Part shown: piece after piece, positions 13,781 through 23,311 of the stretch
Layout: each line of letters starts with the position of its first letter
Position numbering within the stretch: the stretch's first letter is position 1
DNA from: an uncultured Bacteroidales bacterium
Lineage (GTDB): Bacteria; Bacteroidota; Bacteroidia; Bacteroidales; Marinilabiliaceae
Assembly (NCBI GenBank): GCA_937892255.1
Contig: CALAUL010000103.1
Span: forward strand, 1-31,390
Direction: 5' to 3'
Length of the DNA: 31,390 bases
Translations under genes and position numbers: made by a program
Notes under the pieces: generated by a model
The model's database searches: none
What the model was told of the DNA's origin: nothing
Seen by the model: the letters and a program-made list of their open reading frames with translations, nothing else

Positions 13781-14563
13781 CTATTCCTCTCTTTTTAAGA
13801 TGGCCAATGATTCCCCGTTGGCATTTTTAAGATGAAGTTCTTTGTTCTCAATAGTCCACATCTTTGTGTTGTTGAGAGCTTCGAGGATTTTTGACTCTAT
13901 TGACATTGTCTCATCTGAACACATTGCAGAGTTTACAAGGACATTGCTAAATGACAAACTGTCATCACTCATGACAAACTCTCCGCCGATACCATTGCAA
14001 CCGGCATTTCCGTGGAAAGTGTTTGTCTCCGTTGAGAATGTCATAGCCGTAGTGGTTTCAGCTGTTGTTGTCGGAATGCCATAGACGCTCATGATGTTCC
14101 AAGCTCCTTCGATACCCTGAGGACCATCATTCTCTTCTGATACTCCTTTGACTGTTGTGAGTATAACTTCGCCTTGTACGTTGTAGAATAGCATTTTTGT
14201 GCTATCGTCTTCTGCCGGAGCAAAAGATGCAACGGTACTCAATGCCTCTACGATTGCTGATTCGACAGTCATATCTGCACACATCATGCGTGTCATGGCA
14301 ACTGAGAACGATACTTTGTCTGAAACGACGCTGTCAGTAACCAATGAACCAAAGATCCTGTTGCACGTAGCAAAACCTGAGAACGTTAATTCGTTAGTAT
14401 TTATTTCAATATATGGCTTCTGTTCGTTCTGTATTTCGCTGATAGAAGTAACAGAGACGATGTCCCATTTGCCATTGAGTTGAGATATGTCAATTCTCTT
14501 CTGTGTGTTTATACAAGATGTTGTCATAGCGACTATGGCTATTGCGGATAAAATTTTTTTCAT
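13781..14563 (-). CDS. Lipoprotein with two META domains
   Basis: This 260-residue protein starts with a lipoprotein signal (ILSAIAIVAMTTSC, lipidated Cys at about 17). Two META (HslJ-like) domains follow. The first is at about 28-135 (LNGKWDIVSV, FSGFATCNRIFG, AMTRMMC). The second is at about 150-255 (IEGAWNIMSVYG, FHGNAGCNGIGGEF, SAMC). Each keeps the GxxxCNxxxG turn and the later Met/Cys pair of the family. META proteins are envelope lipoproteins of unclear function, in some bacteria linked to heat or antibiotic tolerance. The gene begins 13 bases after the end of malQ and is presumably co-transcribed; a functional link to glucan metabolism is not obvious. The transcript ends at the hairpin 13727-13754. 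Confidence 0.88.
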   Translation of the reverse strand: MKKILSAIAIVAMTTSCINTQKRIDISQLNGKWDIVSVTSISEIQNEQKPYIEINTNELTFSGFATCNRIFGSLVTDSVVSDKVSFSVAMTRMMCADMTVESAIVEALSTVASFAPAEDDSTKMLFYNVQGEVILTTVKGVSEENDGPQGIEGAWNIMSVYGIPTTTAETTTAMTFSTETNTFHGNAGCNGIGGEFVMSDDSLSFSNVLVNSAMCSDETMSIESKILEALNNTKMWTIENKELHLKNANGESLAILKREE

Positions 14564-14576
14564 TTTGCGTATATGT

Positions 14577-17216
14577 TTATCTTTTACTTTTTGTTACAAT
14601 GTCCCTCACCTTTATATGTAATTCAGGATATTTGGTTACAAGTTCGTCCAATTTGAACGGAATACGATAACGCCAATAGTGATTAGGGTTTGCAGGTTCG
14701 TTGATGCGTTCTTCAAAAGGAAGCAAATGCGGCATGTTGTCGACGATTCCAGCATAATCTTGTATCGGGTTGATACAGAGTATTGACGGTGACTGCATGT
14801 GTATATTGAGAACTTGTGCGACTATATCGCCGGAAGCGGCTTTGGGAGCTTTTCCGTCATGGTTGAGAATATTGTTGTGATACCATTGTGTTTCAGCCTC
14901 ATTCTCTTCCCACCAGCCTCTTATGCTTGATATGTCGTGCGATGATGTTGCGCATACAGAGTCGTATTGATAACATGAGCAATTGCCATAACGTTCCCAA
15001 TTTAATTTGGGCATACGTTGAAGTTCAAGAGCCAATATTTGTAGACGTTTCATCACCGTTGGTACTGATGACGGAATCATTCCCAAATCTTCGCCACATA
15101 CAAGCATGTCGCACTCTTTCAGCATGCCTTCTAAGTTGCGTATTGCAACTTCTTTCCAATATTGATTGTGTCGATGGAAGAAGAAGTCTTCGTATATCTT
15201 GCTGAATATCTCCTTTTCGTTGTTGGGTAGCAATTGGAAACGTTCAGTCTCTGTCAACATGATACGCGGATGATATTCGCCGGCGACGATGTTGATAAAC
15301 AATACTTCGTGAAGTATCTCATTGAAGCCATTTGTTGTGGCGTCTTTATGTTCGGGGCTGACGTTGACTCTTATCCATTCTGCAACGGCTGTAGGAGAGA
15401 AAAACTCCTTTTTCAATTTGTACAACCCGTTGCCTATGTTGTTAAATATCTCGTTTTTAGCCTTGTCCGCATAAATGTTTATCTGTCGTTCGATGAAGTC
15501 AGAAGAAACAATAGGCAAGGTAAACATTTCCAAGTCGGTATTTAAACCTATTGACGATAATTCCATAGCAGAGTAAGGCAGAGCGGGAGAGAAGATACCC
15601 ATCAGACCGCTCTTGAATGGACGAGGAATAGCCCAAATACGGAAGAATCCGAGTATGTGGTCAATGCGGAACAAGTCAAAGAACTGTTGCATACGACCGA
15701 GACGTTTTGTCCACCATGCAAAACCATCTTGAGCCATGACTTCCCACTTGTATGTCGGAAAGCCCCAGTTCTGACCATCACGAGAGAAGAAGTCTGGCGG
15801 TGCTCCGGCTTGCAGACCAAAGTTAAATAATTCGGGAGCAACCCATGCATCTACAGAATTCGGATTCACTCCAATGGGGAGGTCTCCTTTGAGCGCAATG
15901 TTTTTGCAATGAATATATTCTATGGCGTCGCAAAGTTGTATCTCGAGGTGAAACTGTAAGAAGATGTAGAAAAGGGCTTTCTTGTAATACGAACTTTTCT
16001 TGTTGAACATCGTCTCTACCAGCATGGGAGAATAGACAGAGCCTTCTTCCCAATTGTGGAAACAAGCTGTCCCAAATTTATCTCTCAATACGCTGAATGC
16101 TGCATAATCCTTCACCCACCAAGCGTTTTTTTCGATATACTCTTTGAAACGTTTGTCTGACATTATCTTCTTAAAGTTGTCAGCGAATAGAATGCGTAAG
16201 TTTTTGAGTTTCCATTCGTTGGTGCGTGTATAATCTACAAAGTTGAGGTCGTTGATAAATAGACCTGTCTCGCGTTCGATAGAAGGGACTATCTTGTTGT
16301 AGTATGCAAACACCTCGCCAACACTTACGTAGTTGGGGTGCAATGCCATGACGGAGATAGCGTTGTAAGGATAGCTATCTTTGAATGTCCCTGTGGCTGT
16401 CGTGTCGTTGATAGGTAAAAGTTGAATGATTTTCAATCCCGCATCGACGCACCAATCAGCGAGAGGTTTAAGATCTGAAAATTCGCCACAACCGCGACTT
16501 TTCGATGAGCGCAACGAGAATATGGGGACCGACACTCCGGCACAACGCCATTGGTCGGCATAGTTGAATGTATCGTATGTGACAACGATTTTCTTCTCCG
16601 ACAAATTGCCTTGTGAAATAATGTGATTGTCCCCTTCTTCGTAGCGTTTAAAGCAGTTATTTTGCGTATCCCATATTCCAAACTTAAATTCAAAGTCGTG
16701 TAAAAGTGCAACATCCGTAATAGTGTATTGCCAGATGTTATTTTTGTAACGGGTCATTATTAATGCACGTTCCGTATTCCAATTGATAAACTGTTTGCAA
16801 ACTATGCAAAACGCTTCATTTGGGTTGAGGCGTGCTTCATTCAGACGAATGGTCAGAGACGTTGAAGTTGGAATTGGCGACTCTTCCAAATCTGTTGGAG
16901 AATCAAATATAGCAGAGGCAAAAGCATGTGCTCTGAGTATGTCGCTGCTCATTTCGGGCGAACGCCACGAGTCAATGATGTGAACATTTTCTCCTTCGGC
17001 AATAAATCTCTTGTGTCGTTCCTTGATGATTCCGTCTGGAGTCTTTATCGCATAACGATATGAGAGCGTTCCGGCGCCTCGATATTCAAAGGTCTGTGTT
17101 CCACCATTGTTTGTCATTTGGTAGGCCGTTTCTTCTTTAGCAAATTCAGGCGTGATGAGTATAAGAAAAGACTCATCAACGGAGGTGATATAATGTATGG
17201 AAAAGTGTCTTGACAT
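14577..17216 (-). CDS. malQ: 4-alpha-glucanotransferase (GH77) with N-terminal starch-binding domains
   Basis: This 879-residue enzyme transfers alpha-1,4-glucan segments between malto-oligosaccharides or glycogen, the DPE2-like form found in Bacteroidota and plants. Residues 1 to about 225 hold two CBM20-like modules; the second begins near TSLTIRLNEARLNPNEAFCI. The GH77 catalytic domain starts near GVSVPIFSLRSSKSRGCGEF. The nucleophile is Asp519 in FRIDHILGFFRIWAIP, the acid/base Glu709 in CGEDLGMIP, and SSHDISSIRGWW holds the third catalytic Asp. Length and module order match this subfamily, which is far larger than enteric MalQ. It is the first gene of a two-gene unit with the META lipoprotein. 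No starch-utilisation (sus) genes are near. The start ATG at 17216 agrees with the beginning of the first CBM20. Confidence 0.94.
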   Translation of the reverse strand: MSRHFSIHYITSVDESFLILITPEFAKEETAYQMTNNGGTQTFEYRGAGTLSYRYAIKTPDGIIKERHKRFIAEGENVHIIDSWRSPEMSSDILRAHAFASAIFDSPTDLEESPIPTSTSLTIRLNEARLNPNEAFCIVCKQFINWNTERALIMTRYKNNIWQYTITDVALLHDFEFKFGIWDTQNNCFKRYEEGDNHIISQGNLSEKKIVVTYDTFNYADQWRCAGVSVPIFSLRSSKSRGCGEFSDLKPLADWCVDAGLKIIQLLPINDTTATGTFKDSYPYNAISVMALHPNYVSVGEVFAYYNKIVPSIERETGLFINDLNFVDYTRTNEWKLKNLRILFADNFKKIMSDKRFKEYIEKNAWWVKDYAAFSVLRDKFGTACFHNWEEGSVYSPMLVETMFNKKSSYYKKALFYIFLQFHLEIQLCDAIEYIHCKNIALKGDLPIGVNPNSVDAWVAPELFNFGLQAGAPPDFFSRDGQNWGFPTYKWEVMAQDGFAWWTKRLGRMQQFFDLFRIDHILGFFRIWAIPRPFKSGLMGIFSPALPYSAMELSSIGLNTDLEMFTLPIVSSDFIERQINIYADKAKNEIFNNIGNGLYKLKKEFFSPTAVAEWIRVNVSPEHKDATTNGFNEILHEVLFINIVAGEYHPRIMLTETERFQLLPNNEKEIFSKIYEDFFFHRHNQYWKEVAIRNLEGMLKECDMLVCGEDLGMIPSSVPTVMKRLQILALELQRMPKLNWERYGNCSCYQYDSVCATSSHDISSIRGWWEENEAETQWYHNNILNHDGKAPKAASGDIVAQVLNIHMQSPSILCINPIQDYAGIVDNMPHLLPFEERINEPANPNHYWRYRIPFKLDELVTKYPELHIKVRDIVTKSKR

Positions 17217-17384
17217 GTTTTAAGTAATTAGTAAATAACAGCGTGCGAATTTATGCAGATTTTCCGAAAAAAGCTCGTTGTGAAAGGCTTAATTTTACAG
17301 AAAATAAAATTTAACAAACTATGTATTTTGGGGCCGAGACATGTTGGCAATAGGATTTATAGTTGATAAAAACATGACAGACTA

Positions 17385-17416
17385 TTTGCGAGATTTAGAT
17401 GTAATTCGTAATTTAG
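17385..17416 (+). promoter_or_regulatory. Possible promoter of the DUF4293 operon
   Basis: TTTG at 17385-17388 and TAATTTAG at 17409-17416 have the right 20-base spacing, but the -7 box differs from TAnnTTTG by one base. Start of transcription would be near 17422, 35 bases before the start codon. The rest of the 240-base gap back to malQ shows nothing recognisable. Confidence 0.4.
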
Positions 17417-17456
17417 CAATTCGGAAATAAACACTAAATTATAATAGAAACACAAT

Positions 17457-17921
17457 ATGATACAGAGAAAACAAAGTTTGTATTTATTACTAAGTCTTGC
17501 GTTTACATGTATTTTGTTTTTTATAAACATAGCTTCGATATGTGGTGCGGACGGAATCTTTGAAATGCGTTTTTATGGGCTGAAGAATGCTACTCCCGGG
17601 GCGGAGAGTACAGAGGGAGCTGTTATATGGCCATTGGCTGTTATGTGTGTCATGCCTGCGCTCTTGTTGCTGATGTCTTTATTCTTGTATAAGCGACGTC
17701 CTTTGCAGATGAAAGTGACAGGAATAGCAGTTGCATTGCAAATAGGATTAGTTATTTTCCTTAATGTTACACATTACACAATAGTGTCGGACCTTGATTA
17801 TGAATGGACGTTTTCGGCATATACCCTTATTCCCATCGTTGGTGCCATATTGTCTATATTGGCATATAGAGGAATAAGTGACGATGAAGCTCTAATCAGA
17901 AGCTTAAATCGTCTGAGATAA
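17457..17921 (+). CDS. DUF4293 four-helix membrane protein
   Basis: This 154-residue protein matches the pattern of the Bacteroidota family DUF4293: it opens MIQRKQSLYLLLS and has four membrane helices, at about 6-28, 61-78, 86-107 and 121-138 (ALLLLMSLFLY, GIAVALQIGLVIFLNV, LIPIVGAILSILAYRGI). No catalytic motif is visible and its function is unknown. It is followed after 20 bases by the TRIC channel gene and then by the AddB-like gene, with short gaps, so these form a likely operon. Confidence 0.85.
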   Translation: MIQRKQSLYLLLSLAFTCILFFINIASICGADGIFEMRFYGLKNATPGAESTEGAVIWPLAVMCVMPALLLLMSLFLYKRRPLQMKVTGIAVALQIGLVIFLNVTHYTIVSDLDYEWTFSAYTLIPIVGAILSILAYRGISDDEALIRSLNRLR

Positions 17922-17941
17922 CAACGCAAAATGACGCAGCC

Positions 17942-18541
17942 ATGATGATAACGTTACTAGATTATGTGGGTACGTTGGTGTTTGCAATAAGCGGAACACT
18001 CATGGCGGCAGAGAAACGATTCGATATTTTCGGTGCTCTCACTATTGGCTTTGCAACAGCCATAGGCGGGGGCACTCTTCGTGATATGATGCTTGGCGTG
18101 ACGCCTGTTATGTGGATCAGATCATTGGACTACTTCTATGTTATAACGATAGGTGTGCTTATAACGACAGTGTTTAAAAAATATATACTCAAATTACGTA
18201 GTACACTGTTTATGTTCGATTCCATAGGAATAGGCGTGTTTACCGTTATTGGCATCAACAAGGCATTGCTTTTCGATTTGACACCGCCTATCGCAATCCT
18301 CATGGGAATGATAACAGCCGTAGCGGGCGGAGTTATCAGAGATACACTTTGTAACGTTGTTCCGCTTATCTTTCGAAAGGAGATTTATGCTACAGCGTGC
18401 ATATTGGGTGGTGTAATATATTTTACGTTGTTCTTTTTTGACGTGCCAGAAATTATCAACAACCTTGTCACAATGTCATCAATCATAGCCATAAGAGTTT
18501 TGGCTGTTAAATACGGTATATCATTGCCCAAACTAAAATAA
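17942..18541 (+). CDS. TRIC-family (UPF0126) cation channel protein
   Basis: This 199-residue membrane protein belongs to the trimeric intracellular cation channel family, whose prokaryotic members form trimers that conduct K+ or Na+. It shows the internal duplication typical of the family. Each half starts with a glycine-rich helix pair: GTLVFAISGTLMAAEKRFD with AIGGGTLRDMMLG in the first, and GIGVFTVIGINKAL with VAGGVIRDTLCNVVP in the second. Seven membrane helices are expected. Two ATG codons are adjacent (17942, 17945). The gene lies between DUF4293 (20-base gap) and the AddB-like gene (10-base gap); the link with a DNA-repair nuclease appears to be shared transcription only. Confidence 0.92.
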   Translation: MMITLLDYVGTLVFAISGTLMAAEKRFDIFGALTIGFATAIGGGTLRDMMLGVTPVMWIRSLDYFYVITIGVLITTVFKKYILKLRSTLFMFDSIGIGVFTVIGINKALLFDLTPPIAILMGMITAVAGGVIRDTLCNVVPLIFRKEIYATACILGGVIYFTLFFFDVPEIINNLVTMSSIIAIRVLAVKYGISLPKLK

Positions 18542-18551
18542 TATTAGTCTC

Positions 18552-21494
18552 ATGTTTCTTTCATCGATAGCAAATCACTATATCCAAAAGATTGGTTCAG
18601 ATATGAGCCGGTTTACATTCGTCTTTCCGAGTCATAGAGCCGGAGTCTTCTTCCGTGACGCTCTGCATAAGGCGTCTAAAGGTGTAATATTGGCACCTCG
18701 AATTACTACGATAAGCGAACTGTTGTCGGAGAAGACCGGGCTTAATGTTGCTGATAACATCACTCAGGCTTTTGAACTATACAATGTTTTTTTGGATATC
18801 TTTGATAATGAGGAGAATGTTTCGACCGAATTTAGTTTCTTTTACTCATGGGCACCGATGTTTCTGGGCGATTTTGATGATATAGACAAGTATCTTGTAG
18901 ATGCCAAACAATTATATGTCAATACGTTTGACTATCAGAGTTTGGCTGACCATTATGAACATTTGTCCGAAGAGCAGCGCAATGCCATAATGTCATTTTG
19001 GAGCGTTGATTTCAAAGTCAATGAAGAAGGGGAGAACTATAAGCAACGATACATCGATATTTATGTACATATGCATGAATTGTATACGAAATATCGAGAA
19101 CGATTAAACAGTAAACATTTGGCATACGAGGGAATGATATATCGTCGTGCCACGGAGAAAGTTGATGAACTTTTTCTAAACGATGATATGCACTATGTCT
19201 TCGTCGGTTTCAATGCGTTGACAGAAGCGGAAGTATGTATATTCAAGAAACTTCAAGATGCAAACTGTGCCGACTTTTTCTGGGACTACACTCCCGAAAT
19301 GGCAAAACAATTTAAGGAACAACACCAATATGGCAGTGAGCGTTTTATAATGAAAAACGCAATGATGTTTCCATCTCCCTTTAAACCATCGTATCCTGAA
19401 ACGTTTCCCAAAATAAAACTCACCAATTTTGCATACCCGCAAGGGCAAGTGTCGCAGGTGACATCGTTTGTTAACGAACATTATCTAAACGGCAAGGACA
19501 GCAATGCGGCGATAATCCTCACAGATGAAAATATGCTGTTGCCGGTTTTGTCGGCAATACCGGATTTATCGGCAATAGGAGGCGGGGTGAATGTTACAAT
19601 GGGTTACCCGGTGAAACTATCGCAGATATATGGTCTTGTGGAACTTCTGCAACGTCTGCATAGCCCACTGAATATTTCAGAAAGCAACGGTGTGACATTC
19701 TACGCACGAATTGTACAATCAATATTACAGCACCCTTGTGTAGTGGATGTCTGCGGAAATCTGACAACGAAAATCGTCGATAAAATCGTAAAAAACAACA
19801 TTATTCATGTCCAACAAGAAGAGTTTGGTGAAAGTGATTTGTTGAGGACTATATTTCGACCATTGACAGAATTGAGTGTGAGCGACTATATCAGAGATAT
19901 CTTTGAGATACTTTTTGACTATTACGTAGACGGTGATAATTCGGAAAAGAACATCTCTATATTGCGCGAATGTTCATATATGGTTATAAAGACAGCCAAC
20001 AGATTTAGTGATTTGCTCAGTCAGAATGAAACATCAACAATGTTTGCGGTGGGAGCACTTGATAGACAATTGGAGTTTGGAATGTTTGTTAATCTGCTCA
20101 ATGCTCAGAGTGTAGATTTCTGTGGTATGCCATTGGAGGGGCTGCAGGTAATGGGCATTTTGGAAACGCGAGCTGTAAACTTCGACAAGCTTATAATATT
20201 GGATATGAATGAAGGCGTTTTTCCGAAAAAGTCGGGAGGAATGACTTTCTTGCCTTCTGTCTTGAGACGTAGTTTCGGACTGCCAACACACGAATATCAA
20301 GATGCAATCTTCGCATACTATTTCTTCCGTCTGATACGTCGTGCAAGTGAAGTGGAACTTTTGTATGTGTCTACCAACGATTACGAAGACAGAAAGGGTT
20401 TGAGCCGTTTCGTTATGCAGCTGATATACCAGTACAGGCTTGAAGTAGAGTCGCGTATAGCCATTCAACAATTGAATATTCATACCGATAAACCCACGTC
20501 CATACCTAAAAATGAAAATATACTGCAACAACTTCGTACTCTTTATTGTGGAGAGGCGACAGATGAACGCAGTAAATTCCTATCACCAAGTGCACTCTCG
20601 TTGTATATACAATGTCCGGCAAAGTTCTATTATTCCAAAGTGCTTAAAATAAACGAACTTGATGATATAACAGAAGATGCCGGCAATAATGATATAGGCT
20701 CTATCTTTCACTATGTCATGGAAAAACTATATGTCGGAGATGAAAATGGTGATACCGGCATAGACCTAACAAATGTCCTTGTCGGCAAGGGCAGGATGTT
20801 TGATGAACAGTCGCGTCAACGTCTTTTGCAGAATAGGGATATTATCGAACATCTCGTATGCAGAGGTTTTGAGGAGATTCTTAAGATTCGCAACGTCAGT
20901 AAGGAGTCCCTTGAGGGTAGAAATAGACTTTACTTTGACATTATATTACAGTGTGTCTTGGATTTGATAAAAAAGGAAAAGCCGTTTGTGTTTATCAATG
21001 CCGAAGAACAGATTACCGGAAGTGTGACAATAAAGGTTGGTGATGAAGAACTGAAAGTGCGTATAGGGGGAATAATCGACCGTCAGCATATTGACAGTGA
21101 AGGCCGATATTGTGTAATAGATTATAAAACGGGAGATGTTCATTCGGAAAAAATAAAAACTCTTGATAGCTTGTTTGAAAACAGCAAATTGAAGGCTGTG
21201 TTTCAGACTATGCTTTATTGTAAGCTTTTGTACGATAGTGGAAACGGTGGTGAGTATTATCCGGGTGTTATATATATACAGGGATTATATAAAGATGATT
21301 TGAATTTCGGTTTAGAGATGAACGGAAAAATGTTGTCGTACAATGATTCAAACAAAGAGGAATTTGATGAGTTGTTAAGAAATACGCTGTCCAAATTGTT
21401 TGATCCCAATGTGGATTTCGATGCAAAGTACGTTGAACGTTCTTGCGAATATTGTCCGTACAAGACGCTTTGCCAAACCAATTTTGGCGTATAA
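18552..21494 (+). CDS. AddB-like PD-(D/E)XK helicase/nuclease subunit
   Basis: This 980-residue protein looks like the AddB-type partner of an AddAB/RecBCD-like double-strand-break repair enzyme. The N-terminus keeps a helicase-like fold (FTFVFPSHRAGVFFRDAL) but the Walker A Gly-Lys-Thr is replaced, so ATP hydrolysis there is unlikely. The C-terminal part is a RecB-family nuclease, starting FLSPSALSLYIQCPAKFYY. It has GSIFHYVMEKLY, the active-site motif around Asp857-Lys859 (CVIDYKTG, preceded by GGIIDR) and the conserved Q in VFQTMLYCK. Four Cys can hold an Fe-S cluster as in AddB and Cas4: Cys688 and Cys965, Cys968, Cys974. The helicase partner AddA is not in the window. Last gene of the DUF4293-TRIC cluster. 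Confidence 0.9.
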   Translation: MFLSSIANHYIQKIGSDMSRFTFVFPSHRAGVFFRDALHKASKGVILAPRITTISELLSEKTGLNVADNITQAFELYNVFLDIFDNEENVSTEFSFFYSWAPMFLGDFDDIDKYLVDAKQLYVNTFDYQSLADHYEHLSEEQRNAIMSFWSVDFKVNEEGENYKQRYIDIYVHMHELYTKYRERLNSKHLAYEGMIYRRATEKVDELFLNDDMHYVFVGFNALTEAEVCIFKKLQDANCADFFWDYTPEMAKQFKEQHQYGSERFIMKNAMMFPSPFKPSYPETFPKIKLTNFAYPQGQVSQVTSFVNEHYLNGKDSNAAIILTDENMLLPVLSAIPDLSAIGGGVNVTMGYPVKLSQIYGLVELLQRLHSPLNISESNGVTFYARIVQSILQHPCVVDVCGNLTTKIVDKIVKNNIIHVQQEEFGESDLLRTIFRPLTELSVSDYIRDIFEILFDYYVDGDNSEKNISILRECSYMVIKTANRFSDLLSQNETSTMFAVGALDRQLEFGMFVNLLNAQSVDFCGMPLEGLQVMGILETRAVNFDKLIILDMNEGVFPKKSGGMTFLPSVLRRSFGLPTHEYQDAIFAYYFFRLIRRASEVELLYVSTNDYEDRKGLSRFVMQLIYQYRLEVESRIAIQQLNIHTDKPTSIPKNENILQQLRTLYCGEATDERSKFLSPSALSLYIQCPAKFYYSKVLKINELDDITEDAGNNDIGSIFHYVMEKLYVGDENGDTGIDLTNVLVGKGRMFDEQSRQRLLQNRDIIEHLVCRGFEEILKIRNVSKESLEGRNRLYFDIILQCVLDLIKKEKPFVFINAEEQITGSVTIKVGDEELKVRIGGIIDRQHIDSEGRYCVIDYKTGDVHSEKIKTLDSLFENSKLKAVFQTMLYCKLLYDSGNGGEYYPGVIYIQGLYKDDLNFGLEMNGKMLSYNDSNKEEFDELLRNTLSKLFDPNVDFDAKYVERSCEYCPYKTLCQTNFGV

Positions 21495-21498
21495 CAAC

Positions 21499-21541
21499 AA
21501 TCAGGAATTCGTTCTGATTTGTTTAGAAAGAATTCCTGATT
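21499..21541. terminator. Perfect 12-bp inverted repeat between convergent genes
   Basis: AATCAGGAATTC (21499-21510) and GAATTCCTGATT (21530-21541) pair without mismatch around a 19-base loop. It begins 5 bases after the AddB-like stop and 26 bases past the RDD gene end on the other strand. Neither side carries a T-run, so it is a weak intrinsic terminator by the usual rule, though its place argues for a shared end signal. Confidence 0.6.
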
Positions 21542-21566
21542 GATATAGAATGGTGTGTCTTTTTGA

Positions 21567-21905
21567 TTATTTGTCTTGAACTATGCGTAATCCCATCCAC
21601 TTGTCGGCCAGACGTTCGCCGTTTCTAAACAGATTGTAAATGTCTATGATGTCAAGTATAGGAATAAAAAAGAACATATTTCTTATAATCATCTTCGAAC
21701 TAGAAGCATTTGTTCCGTTTTTGTTGCCAGAGTCTTTTATGGCTATGTGACATAGTTTTTTCCCAAAACTGCGATAATTGAAAATCTTCGTGTCGCGCAG
21801 TATGAAAACAACGGCTGCTATTATTGTGCCAAATCTCGGCAGTTGAGCCAATAGAACACAAATAAGCACGTCTATTAGAAAAGCAACAATGCGTTTAGAA
21901 ATCAT
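21567..21905 (-). CDS. Small RDD-family membrane protein
   Basis: This 112-residue protein has the RDD layout: RIVAFLIDVLICVLLAQLP opening the first helix, a second helix (FGTIIAAVVFIL), then RSFGKKLCHIAI, where family members have S-x-G-K-x-x, and a third helix MFFFIPILDIIDIYNLF before the C-terminal RLADKWMGLRIV. The function of RDD proteins is mostly unknown; some take part in ion transport. It starts 34 bases after the der stop and is probably read from the der transcript. It is short compared with many RDD proteins but shows no sign of truncation. Confidence 0.82.
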   Translation of the reverse strand: MISKRIVAFLIDVLICVLLAQLPRFGTIIAAVVFILRDTKIFNYRSFGKKLCHIAIKDSGNKNGTNASSSKMIIRNMFFFIPILDIIDIYNLFRNGERLADKWMGLRIVQDK

Positions 21906-21939
21906 ATTTCAGATATTTCATTCGGTGTAAAACAAATTA

Positions 21940-23247
21940 TTATTTCTTTCTGAAAACAATATTGATAGGCACTCCGCTGAAGTTCCACGATTCTCGTATC
22001 TTGTTTTCAAGGAAACGTTTATAAGGCTCCTTTACGTATTGAGGCAAATTGCAGAAAAATGCAAATGTCGGTGTTGCGCTTGGCAATTGTGTTACATATT
22101 TTATCTTGATGTATTTGCCTTTTATCGCAGGAGGAGGGTAGTTTTCGATGATAGGCAACAGTAAATCGTTAAGGGCTGAAGTTCCGACTTTGCGTTGCAT
22201 ATTCTCGTACACGGTGCATGCTTCTTCAATAGCTTGGAAGATGCGTTGTTTGTTGACAACCGATGTAAACAAGATTGGAAAATCGGTGTATGGTGCCAGT
22301 TCGTTGCGTATTTGCAATTCCCACTTGTGGAGTGTCTTGGAATCCTTTTCTATCAAGTCCCATTTGTTTACCAACACCACTACGCCCTTGTTGTTCTTCT
22401 CTATAAGTCCGAATATTTTCTTGTCTTGAGCTTCGAATCCTCGTGTGGCATCTACCATGAGAATACACACATCGGCACTTTCTATGGCACGTACTGAACG
22501 CATTACAGAGTAAAATTCGACGTCCTCTTTGACTTTAGTCTTCTTTCGCAATCCGGCGGTGTCGACTAGATAGAAATCCTTGCCAAACTTGTTGTAACGA
22601 GTGAAAATTGAGTCGCGTGTTGTTCCGGCTATGTCGGTGACGATATTGCGCTCTTCGCCCATGAATGCATTGATAATGGAAGATTTGCCCACGTTGGGTC
22701 GTCCTACAATAGTGAATTTTGGAAGCGAGTCATCAATGTCGCTTGTTACATCTTCCGGTAGCAATTCTATAACTTTGTCTAACAAATCGCCTGTCCCCGA
22801 ACCGCTAATTGAAGATATGGGATAGAGCATGTCAAGACCAAACTTGTAAAACTCATGAATGTACGCCATGCGCTCGTGGTTGTCGACTTTGTTGACGATT
22901 ACGATAACAGGTTTCTTTGTTCGACGCAACAAGTCTGCTACTGTCTCGTCGTAGTCGGTAATGCCTGTCATAGCATCAACAACAAACAAGATGATAGCTG
23001 ACTCTTCGATAGCCAATAAGACTTGTTTCTGAATCTCATCTTCAAATATATCTTCGGAGTTTGTCGCATAACCGCCCGTGTCGATTATCGAAAACTCTTT
23101 GCCATTCCAAAATACTTTGCCATACTGACGGTCACGTGTCACTCCCGATGCTTCATCAACAATAGCCTGACGACTCTGAGTCAGACGGTTAAACAATGTC
23201 GACTTTCCAACATTTGGTCGACCTACTATCGCTACTATATTTCCCAT
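21940..23247 (-). CDS. der: Ribosome biogenesis GTPase Der
   Basis: Der (EngA) is an essential GTPase for 50S subunit maturation. The 435-residue protein has the diagnostic two GTPase domains in tandem. The first has GRPNVGKST at 8-16, DTGGY and NKVD. The second has GRPNVGKSS near 181, DTAGLRKK and NKWD. A KH-like C-terminal domain follows (about 350-435, NYPPPAIKGKYIKIKYVTQ, IVFRKK). The start is fixed by the first strand MGNIVAIVGRPN. A -7 element lies 65 bases upstream. The RDD gene follows. Confidence 0.97.
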   Translation of the reverse strand: MGNIVAIVGRPNVGKSTLFNRLTQSRQAIVDEASGVTRDRQYGKVFWNGKEFSIIDTGGYATNSEDIFEDEIQKQVLLAIEESAIILFVVDAMTGITDYDETVADLLRRTKKPVIVIVNKVDNHERMAYIHEFYKFGLDMLYPISSISGSGTGDLLDKVIELLPEDVTSDIDDSLPKFTIVGRPNVGKSSIINAFMGEERNIVTDIAGTTRDSIFTRYNKFGKDFYLVDTAGLRKKTKVKEDVEFYSVMRSVRAIESADVCILMVDATRGFEAQDKKIFGLIEKNNKGVVVLVNKWDLIEKDSKTLHKWELQIRNELAPYTDFPILFTSVVNKQRIFQAIEEACTVYENMQRKVGTSALNDLLLPIIENYPPPAIKGKYIKIKYVTQLPSATPTFAFFCNLPQYVKEPYKRFLENKIRESWNFSGVPINIVFRKK

Positions 23248-23311
23248 TGGTTCTGTTCTTTAAATGTGAAGTTAATGCAAAGTCTACTGATGAGAATCTC
23301 TCTCCAAGTCG

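Noticed and set aside
22226..22497. Open frames of 80-100 codons in other frames of der
   Set aside because: They are shadows of the second GTPase domain and linker, whose motifs are unambiguous.
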